The translations under genes and the position numbers were made by a program. The notes below the pieces were generated by a model. The model had not been told where the DNA came from and did not search any database. It was given only the letters and a program-made list of their open reading frames with translations. 64,000 nt of DNA from Phyllobacteriaceae bacterium. GTDB lineage: Bacteria > Pseudomonadota > Alphaproteobacteria > Rhizobiales > Rhizobiaceae. Below, one piece after another: positions 58,055-64,000 of the stretch (positions within the stretch are counted from its first letter, which is position 1; each line of letters starts with the position of its first letter). Location of the stretch: positions 19,861 to 83,860 of the forward strand of contig JANSXT010000021.1 of assembly GCA_024742765.1 (NCBI GenBank). Reading direction: 5' to 3'.

Positions 58055-58393
58055 GAAAACACCCGTGAACAGAACTTCCGGTTGCGGAAACGCCGGCGGC
58101 GGGCACAAGAGTGCGGCCACCCTTGAAGGCCGCGCCACGCGGCGCCGGTCAGAGGCCCGTGATTACGGCAAAAGCCGGCCCGCTGTCCAGCATTCAGCAT
58201 GAACGGGAAACCCGGCGCCAAGCTCCCAAGGGGCACAGGCGCGGACGGCACAAAAAGGGTGGCCGAACGGAACCATACCCGTATCGGCCACCGTCAAATG
58301 GGGTCAAAGACCCTTGGATGCAATCGGAGATGATCCCGCCGGCGCCGAACTGGCGGCAATACCATCATCGGGGAAAGCGGTTCGAAGCTTGTG
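58055..58393. other. 339-base gap between recA and alaS
   Basis: Both neighbours are on the minus strand. The left part (about 58055-58240) is the leader of alaS, where I see no T-box or other known riboswitch. The right part holds the recA terminator at 58252-58292. No coding sequence is supported. Confidence 0.55.
58252..58292 (-). terminator. Rho-independent terminator of recA
   Basis: Stem GGTGGCCGA(A)CGG with its complement, one bulged base and a loop AACCATAC (plus-strand view), followed on the minus strand by CCTTTTTG. It lies about 100 bases after the recA stop. Confidence 0.85.
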
Positions 58394-59506
58394 TCAGCCT
58401 TCGGCCGCGGCGTCGCCATCGAAATCGACGTCGCCGGAATCCGCGGCGGACGCGCTTTCATCGTCGTGCAGAAGCTGTTCGGCAATCAGGCCGGCATTCT
58501 GACGAAGCGCCATCTCGATCCGCGCGGCGACATCGACATTGTCGCGCAGGAACTGTTTGGCGTTCTCGCGCCCCTGCCCCAGCCGCTGGCTGTCATAGGA
58601 AAACCAGGAGCCAGACTTTTCGACGATGCCCGCCTTGACGCCCAGATCGATCAGTTCGCCGGTCTTGGAGACGCCCTCGCCATACATGATGTCGAACAGG
58701 ACTTCCTTGAAGGGCGGCGCCAGCTTGTTCTTGACCACCTTGACGCGGGTCTGGTTGCCGATCACCTCGTCGCGGTCCTTGACCGCGCCGATGCGGCGAA
58801 TGTCGAGCCGGACCGATGCGTAGAATTTCAGCGCGTTGCCGCCGGTTGTCGTCTCGGGCGAGCCGAACATCACGCCGATCTTCATGCGGATCTGGTTGAT
58901 GAAGATGACCATCGTGTTTGACCGCGAGATCGAGGCGGTCAGCTTGCGCAGCGCCTGGCTCATCAATCGCGCCTGAAGGCCTGGCAGCGAATCGCCCATC
59001 TCGCCCTCGATCTCGGCGCGCGGCGTCAGCGCAGCGACCGAATCGATCACCAAGACGTCACAGGCGCCCGAGCGCACCAGCGTGTCGGCGATCTCCAGCG
59101 CCTGCTCGCCCGTGTCGGGCTGAGAAATCAGAAGGTCTTCGAGATTGACGCCCAGCTTGCGCGCATAGACTGGATCGAGCGCATGTTCGGCATCGATGAA
59201 AGCGCAGATGCCGCCCTCCTTCTGCGCCTCGGCCACCGTGTGCAGGGCCATGGTGGTCTTGCCGGAGCTTTCGGGCCCGTAAATCTCGATGATGCGGCCC
59301 TTGGGCAGCCCGCCGACGCCAAGGGCAATGTCGAGCCCCAGCGAGCCGGTCGACACGGTCTCGATCTCGACGACCTGCTCGTTGACGCCCAGCCGCATGA
59401 TCGAGCCCTTGCCGAAGGAGCGTTCGATCTGCGCAAGCGCCGCGTCCAGAGCCTTTGACTTGTCCACCGATTTGCCCTCAACCAACCGCAAATTATTCTG
59501 AGCCAT
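58394..59506 (-). CDS. recA: Recombinase A
   Basis: 370 residues. Walker [10 protein letters not shown], the L1/L2 loops ([28 protein letters not shown]) and the acidic C-terminus are present. Central to homologous recombination and the SOS response. Its promoter at 59561-59589 is overlaid by SOS-type operator motifs. Confidence 0.98.
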   Translation of the reverse strand: MAQNNLRLVEGKSVDKSKALDAALAQIERSFGKGSIMRLGVNEQVVEIETVSTGSLGLDIALGVGGLPKGRIIEIYGPESSGKTTMALHTVAEAQKEGGICAFIDAEHALDPVYARKLGVNLEDLLISQPDTGEQALEIADTLVRSGACDVLVIDSVAALTPRAEIEGEMGDSLPGLQARLMSQALRKLTASISRSNTMVIFINQIRMKIGVMFGSPETTTGGNALKFYASVRLDIRRIGAVKDRDEVIGNQTRVKVVKNKLAPPFKEVLFDIMYGEGVSKTGELIDLGVKAGIVEKSGSWFSYDSQRLGQGRENAKQFLRDNVDVAARIEMALRQNAGLIAEQLLHDDESASAADSGDVDFDGDAAAEG

Positions 59507-59560
59507 GTGTCCACCCTTATGTTAAAGCGCTGGCAGGCGCAAAGGAAACAGTCCATCGAG

Positions 59561-59589
59561 TTTGTACCATTTTTGTTCCATTTGCGCAA
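59561..59589 (-). promoter_or_regulatory. recA promoter with SOS operator motifs
   Basis: On the minus strand, TTGCGC (59589-59584), 17 bases, then TACAAA (59566-59561) is a fair sigma-70 promoter. Two operator-like patterns cover it: TTG-N11-CAA at 59573-59589, the form I recall for Rhizobium etli recA, and GTAC-N7-GTTC at 59564-59578, one base off the alphaproteobacterial LexA box GTTC-N7-GTTC. Confidence 0.65.
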
Positions 59590-59720
59590 GAGCCGGAACT
59601 TATTGAAATTGAAATGAAAATGAAATCCGTTCTCATTATGTCTTTTTTTATGCCTTTCGGATGTATCCCGCCCCAGAGCCGGGCGGATGCCAAGCGGCCG
59701 CAGCAGGCGGGAATCGCCCG

Positions 59721-60701
59721 GTGACCGCAGAGCGGCTGACGATCCTTGGCGTCGGCGGTGCCCATGTCGACCGTATCGGCCACCTGTCGGGGCCCGCCCA
59801 TGGCGGCGCGTCCAACCCCGGCACCATGGCCGAATGGGTGGGCGGTTGCATGGCCAACACGCTGCGGGTCGCACGGGCCGTCGGCGAAAAGCGCATCGGT
59901 CTGATCTCGGCGCGCGGCGGCGATACCGGCGGGCGCCTTGTCGCCGAAGCCCTGTCGGAGGCGGGGCTTGAGAATTTCAGCGCGGTGTTTCTCGACCGGG
60001 CGACCCCCAGCTACACGGCGATCATGGACGCCGATGGCGAGGTGATGGCGACGCTCGCCGACATGGACCTTTATGAGAGCGGGCTGGCGCGCCATTTGCG
60101 CCGAGCCGAACCCAGGGCGCTGATCGCCGAAGCAGGCTTGCTCGTGGTCGATGCCAATCTGCCATCTGATTCGATTGCTGCGCTGTGCGACGGCACACAT
60201 GCGCCGGTCGTCGCGCTCGCCGTATCGCCGGCCAAGGCGCCGCGCATCGCCCCGCATGCGGCACGCTTCGCGCTGACCTTCATGAACCGGCGCGAGATGA
60301 ACGCGCTGATTGGCATGCCGCTCGATCAACCGGTTGAGCCGGACACGCTTGGGCAATTGTCGGCGCTGGGGTTCAAACGCGCGGTGATCAGCGACGGCAA
60401 CGGTCCTGTGACTGTGCTGGATGACGGGATCGCATGGAAACAACCATTGGGCGCCGCCGCCAGCCCGGTCGATGTCACCGGCGCCGGCGATGCGCTGGCC
60501 GGCGCGACGCTTGCCCATTGGCCGGAGATGGCGCTCGCCGACGCCGTCCGGCTGGGCATTGCTGCCGCGGCCGCGACTATTGGTGTGATTGGACCGTTTC
60601 GCGCTGACATTACCGCGTGCGATCTGAAAGGCATGGCGGACGCCCTGCCCGCGCCCGAACCGATTGCCCTGAACGCCGCCACCGCAAGCGAGACATCATG
60701 A
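59721..60701 (+). CDS. psuK: PfkB family kinase, probable pseudouridine kinase
   Basis: 326 residues from GTG 59721. Ribokinase-type fold with the glycine-rich substrate region (ILGVGGAHVDRIG) and the C-terminal anion-hole motif DVTGAGDALAGA. Coupled by ATGA to psuG, so it should phosphorylate pseudouridine to pseudouridine 5'-phosphate. The long non-coding stretch before it (59507-59720) belongs to recA and psuK control. Confidence 0.85.
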   Translation: MTAERLTILGVGGAHVDRIGHLSGPAHGGASNPGTMAEWVGGCMANTLRVARAVGEKRIGLISARGGDTGGRLVAEALSEAGLENFSAVFLDRATPSYTAIMDADGEVMATLADMDLYESGLARHLRRAEPRALIAEAGLLVVDANLPSDSIAALCDGTHAPVVALAVSPAKAPRIAPHAARFALTFMNRREMNALIGMPLDQPVEPDTLGQLSALGFKRAVISDGNGPVTVLDDGIAWKQPLGAAASPVDVTGAGDALAGATLAHWPEMALADAVRLGIAAAAATIGVIGPFRADITACDLKGMADALPAPEPIALNAATASETS

Positions 60702-61618
60702 CCAACCCGCCCATCCGTTTCGATCCCGCCGTCCGCACCGCGCTCGACCAGGGCACACCAATTGTCGCGCTGGAATCGACCATCATCACCCACGGCATGC
60801 CCCGGCCGGACAATCTGGCGATGCTCGAACGGGTGGAGGCAACCGTGCGCGACCATGGCGCGACACCGGCGACCATCGCCGTCATGGACGGGACGATCCG
60901 CATCGGACTTTCTTCGGCCGATGCTGAAGCGCTCGCCAAGACGGATGGCGCGCTGAAACTTTCGCGCGCCGATCTCGCCTTTGCCTGCGCGCAAGGGCTG
61001 ACCGGCGGCACCACCGTCGCCGCCACCATGATGGCAGCCCATGGTGCGGGGATTGCGGTGTTCGCCACCGGCGGCATTGGCGGCGTCCATCAGGGCGCGG
61101 AGACCGATTTCGACATCTCGGCCGATCTCGACGAACTGGCGCGCACGCCGGTGACGGTCGTGTCGGCCGGCGCCAAGGCGATCCTCGACATTCCCAAGAC
61201 GCTGGAAGCCCTGGAGACGCGCGGGGTGCCTGTGATCGCCGTTGGACAGGACGAGATGCCGGCCTTCTGGTCGCGCGGTTCGGGGCTCGACGCGCCGCTC
61301 AGGCTCGACAATGCCGAAGCGATCGCCCGGTTCGTCGCCATGCGCGCGCAACTGGCCGATTATCGCCATGGCGGCGTGCTGATCGCCAATCCGGTGCCGG
61401 CCGAAGCGGAAATCCCGCATGGCGAGATGGCGGGCTTCATCGCCCAGGCTCAGGCCGAAGCCGCCGAGCAGGGCATCAAGGGCAAGCATGTTACGCCATG
61501 GCTGCTTGCGCGCATTGTCGAGATCACCGGCGGCCGCAGCCTTGTCACCAACATTGCGCTGGTCGAAAACAATGCCAAGCTGGGCGCGCAGATCGCCGTG
61601 GCGCTAACACATCGCTAA
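60698..61618 (+). CDS. psuG: Pseudouridine-5'-phosphate glycosidase
   Basis: 306 residues. PsuG blocks VALESTIITHGMPRPDNL, in part, and ATGGIGGVHQGAETDFDISADL, in part, and PVIAVGQDEMPAFWSR are present. It splits pseudouridine 5'-phosphate into uracil and ribose-5-phosphate. The ATG overlaps the psuK stop (ATGA). Confidence 0.94.
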   Translation: MTNPPIRFDPAVRTALDQGTPIVALESTIITHGMPRPDNLAMLERVEATVRDHGATPATIAVMDGTIRIGLSSADAEALAKTDGALKLSRADLAFACAQGLTGGTTVAATMMAAHGAGIAVFATGGIGGVHQGAETDFDISADLDELARTPVTVVSAGAKAILDIPKTLEALETRGVPVIAVGQDEMPAFWSRGSGLDAPLRLDNAEAIARFVAMRAQLADYRHGGVLIANPVPAEAEIPHGEMAGFIAQAQAEAAEQGIKGKHVTPWLLARIVEITGGRSLVTNIALVENNAKLGAQIAVALTHR

Positions 61619-61662
61619 CCGCGTCGACCCGGCCGGCTTGTCAGACCAGGCCGCGATGCGGC

Positions 61663-62397
61663 ATGCTGACCGGCGAGCCCCACACCCGATCCGGACCCGC
61701 CGACCGCATGCAGCAGCTTTCCGCCTTCACGCTGTTTTCGGCGCTCGATGCCGAGGCCGACAGGCGCTTTGCCGGCCAGTGCTCGATCAGCGATTTCGAC
61801 GAGAATGAGCTAGTGCTCGATTTCGATGACGACACCCATGATGTGTTCCTGATCGTCAGCGGGCGCGTGCGCGTCATCCTGCGCATTGCGACGGGGCGCG
61901 AGGTGATCCTCGGCGAATTGGGCGAAGGCGCGTTTTTCGGCGAACTTGCCGCGATCGACGGCACGCGCCGCTCGGCCAACATCACAGCCATGGTGCGCAC
62001 CCGGCTGATCCGCGTGCCACAATCGGTGTTCAGGACTATCCTGCGCGAGGAACCGGATGTGGCGCTCGCCCTGATGAGCGCCATGTCCGACCGCATTCGC
62101 GGGCTCAACACGCGGCTCGCCGAACATTCGTTCCTGGCCGCCAAATACCGGCTCTATTCGGAACTGATCCGCCTGTCGAAACCGCGCAAAGGCCATGACG
62201 GGCAGCGCACCATCACCCCGCCGCCGGTGCAGCAGGATCTGGCCGAGCGGATCGGCTGCCGGCGCGAAGTGGTCAGCCGGGAAATCGCGAAACTCGAGCG
62301 TGAAGGCGTGATCGAGCGCACACGCGGGGCGATCGTTCTCGCGGAGATGGGCGAACTCAACCGCCGGCTTGGCGAAGGCTGGGAAAAGGGCGGTTAA
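61663..62397 (+). CDS. Crp/Fnr family transcription regulator
   Basis: About 244 residues from ATG 61663 (ATG 61708, starting MQQLSAFTLF, is also possible). An N-terminal cyclic-nucleotide-binding domain (DVFLIVSGRVRVIL; GEGAFFGELAAIDGTRRSA in part) is followed by a Crp-type winged helix (QQDLAERIGCRREVVSREIAKLE in part). No Fnr-type cysteine cluster, so an effector such as cAMP is likely. Target genes are unknown. Confidence 0.88.
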   Translation: MLTGEPHTRSGPADRMQQLSAFTLFSALDAEADRRFAGQCSISDFDENELVLDFDDDTHDVFLIVSGRVRVILRIATGREVILGELGEGAFFGELAAIDGTRRSANITAMVRTRLIRVPQSVFRTILREEPDVALALMSAMSDRIRGLNTRLAEHSFLAAKYRLYSELIRLSKPRKGHDGQRTITPPPVQQDLAERIGCRREVVSREIAKLEREGVIERTRGAIVLAEMGELNRRLGEGWEKGG

Positions 62398-62409
62398 ACC
62401 GCCCCATCG

Positions 62410-63963
62410 TCAGTTCAGGTAGCGGGTCGGATCGACGGGCCGCGAATCCTTGCGCACCTCGAAATGCAGTTGCGGCTGGCGCGCATTGCCGCTCATGCCC
62501 GAGGCGCCAAGCGTCTGGCCGCGGGTGACATTGTCGCCGCGCGACACGGAAATCGAATCAAGGTGCCCATAGACGGTGACATAGCCATCCGAATGGCGCA
62601 CCAGGACAGTCTCGCCGAACTCCTTGAGCCCGTCGCCCGCATAGATGACAACGCCGTTCTCGGCGGCCTTGACCGCGGTGCCCTTGGGCACGGAGATGTC
62701 GATGCCGTCATTGGGGCGGCCGCCCGAATTGCTGCCGAACCCGGAAATGACGCGGCCACGCGCAGGCCAGCGCATATTGGCAATGCCGGTCGCATCGGGC
62801 GCGCTTGCGGTGGTGCTCTCGTCGATCGCCTGCACGCTGCCCGACGTTGACGACGACGGACGCTGCGCCGGCGTCACGGAACTTGTGACGACCGGGTCGA
62901 CATTGGGCGGCAGGGACGCTGTGCTTGTTGCCGGTGCATTGCCGGAAAGGCCGGGAATGGTCAGGCGCTGGCCGACGCGGACCATGTCCGAGGTCAGCCC
63001 GTTGGTGCGCTTGATGGAAGCGACCGAAGCGCCGGTGCGGCGGGAGATCGCCGACAGCGTGTCGCCGGACTGGACGGTGTAGCGGCCGCTCTGAAGCGTT
63101 GTCGATGATGATGCCGCCGGTGCGGAAACGGTTTGGACCGGAGCGGACGGCGCCAGGGCGCGCTGCGGGCGCAGGCTCGGCACGGGCGCGCGGTCAAGGC
63201 TGACGTCGGAACGGCCGCCGACGCTGGCGCGCGCCGAGCGCACGCCCGAATTGGCATCGGGCGCCGACACCGGCACGGTGCGGCCATAGACATAGGTCGG
63301 GATCAGGATGCGCTGGCCGGCCTGCACGCCGCGCGGATCGCTGAGATTGTTGACGCTCTTGAGCGCATCGACCGGCACGCCATAGCGTTTGGAGAGGTTG
63401 AACAGTGTCTCGCCGCGGGCGAGCGTCACATAGGTGCCGCCGGTGCCGGTCCATCCGGCCGCACGGCCTGCCGCGCTCGCGGCGGCATTGGTCGCGGCCG
63501 ACGTTGCGGCCTGCTGCGCGCGTTGCGGCACGGTGGCGGCGCTGTTGTTGATGACATTGGTCACCGCATTGGATGCGCCGGTCACAGACGACCGCGGCAC
63601 GGCCGGCGGCAACGGCTGGCTGGTGACCGATGGCGCTGCGATCGGCGCGCGGCCCACTGCGGCGGGGACGCTGCGTGCGGCTTGTCCGATCGAGCCGGTG
63701 GCCATGGTGTCGACGCCGTTGCCGATGGCCCGACGCGACGGCGCGGCAGGCGCTTGCGGCGCAGCGGCGACAATGCGCGGCGCATTTTGCGGGAACGGCG
63801 TCTGGACCGCTGCGGGCGGACGCACCGGAACCGAATTTGTGTAGAAATCGTCGGTGAAGCGCATCACGTCGCCGGCGCAGCCGGACACGAGCCCGCCCAG
63901 CACCAGAACCGAAACCGTTTGCAACAATGACGCCGAACGCCGGCGGGCATCAAACATACGCAT
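62410..63963 (-). CDS. LysM/M23 lipoprotein with degenerate metal site (NlpD/DipM-like)
   Basis: 517 residues. Lipobox ends at C29 (LVSGC). LysM domains are at about 177-222 and 293-338, joined by Ala/Ser-rich linkers. The M23 domain is at about 397-517. The first zinc ligand His is replaced by N418 in PNDGIDI, while H467 (YGHLD) and H500 (LHFEV) remain. This fits non-catalytic LytM factors such as NlpD, which activate amidases during division. The start is near the right edge, in full. Confidence 0.9.
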   Translation of the reverse strand: MRMFDARRRSASLLQTVSVLVLGGLVSGCAGDVMRFTDDFYTNSVPVRPPAAVQTPFPQNAPRIVAAAPQAPAAPSRRAIGNGVDTMATGSIGQAARSVPAAVGRAPIAAPSVTSQPLPPAVPRSSVTGASNAVTNVINNSAATVPQRAQQAATSAATNAAASAAGRAAGWTGTGGTYVTLARGETLFNLSKRYGVPVDALKSVNNLSDPRGVQAGQRILIPTYVYGRTVPVSAPDANSGVRSARASVGGRSDVSLDRAPVPSLRPQRALAPSAPVQTVSAPAASSSTTLQSGRYTVQSGDTLSAISRRTGASVASIKRTNGLTSDMVRVGQRLTIPGLSGNAPATSTASLPPNVDPVVTSSVTPAQRPSSSTSGSVQAIDESTTASAPDATGIANMRWPARGRVISGFGSNSGGRPNDGIDISVPKGTAVKAAENGVVIYAGDGLKEFGETVLVRHSDGYVTVYGHLDSISVSRGDNVTRGQTLGASGMSGNARQPQLHFEVRKDSRPVDPTRYLN

Positions 63964-64000
63964 TACTCGCCCTGCCCCTCTTTCGCACTCGGGGCGATTA

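Overview
The window is high-GC chromosomal DNA, gene-dense on both strands, from an alphaproteobacterium, most likely of the order Hyphomicrobiales (Rhizobiales). Markers for this are an AapJQMP-type general amino-acid transporter, the purC-purS-purQ ... purL-bolA-grxD grouping, a DUF1476 (F1-ATPase zeta inhibitor-like) protein, an NDUFS4-like complex I accessory protein, a DUF1127 gene beside a MocR regulator, a split XdhC, and a recA promoter carrying alphaproteobacterial-type SOS motifs. I cannot name the genus. I see no prophage, insertion sequence or CRISPR array.

Layout. Positions 1-2.8 kb hold the end of an alpha/beta hydrolase, a zf-CHCC protein, a flavin monooxygenase and a DUF2459 protein. 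2.8-7.4 kb is the aapJQMP operon (minus strand), with a strong hairpin behind aapJ; metC follows. 9.0-20.9 kb is a minus-strand leucine/branched-chain catabolic cluster: indolepyruvate oxidoreductase, isovaleryl-CoA dehydrogenase, methylcrotonyl-CoA carboxylase beta and alpha, an acyl-CoA synthetase and a methylglutaconyl-CoA hydratase-like enzyme. A VapBC-like toxin-antitoxin pair sits inside the cluster and is translationally coupled to the carboxylase beta gene. A 33-bp inverted repeat lies between the two carboxylase genes. 21-29 kb is mixed: three tRNAs (Arg, Pro, Glu), an NDUFS4-like protein, DUF192, a double cold-shock protein, glyoxalase I, an M15-type lipoprotein, a CueR-like regulator with a small overlapping ORF that mimics part of it, split XdhC, a periplasmic-binding-like protein and a P1 peptidase. 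29-35 kb has rpe, DUF2259, purB, a serine hydrolase, an HpcH/HpaI aldolase and DUF1476.

35.6-44.7 kb is the purine block purC - lipoprotein - purS - (AT-rich orphan gene) - purQ, then small secreted proteins and a DUF1127/MocR divergent pair, then purL-bolA-small membrane protein-grxD. The AT-rich gene at 37200..38261 is the clearest foreign DNA in the window. It is fitted exactly between purS and purQ, with only 3 and 2 bases of spacing. 44.7-55 kb carries DinB, DUF2332, YtoQ, DUF2461, a Bcr/CflA exporter, ttcA, a GT39-like membrane protein, rpsD, murI, a TrmJ-like methyltransferase and icd. 55-64 kb carries alaS, recA with an SOS-type promoter, psuK-psuG, a Crp/Fnr regulator and a LysM/M23 lipoprotein with a degenerate metal site.

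The parts that go beyond ordinary housekeeping are the orphan gene in the purine operon, the toxin-antitoxin pair embedded in leucine catabolism (with a 3 x 12-residue repeat in the antitoxin and a shortened MccB), the partial-MerR mini-ORF in front of cueR, and a 42-45-residue membrane protein between bolA and grxD.
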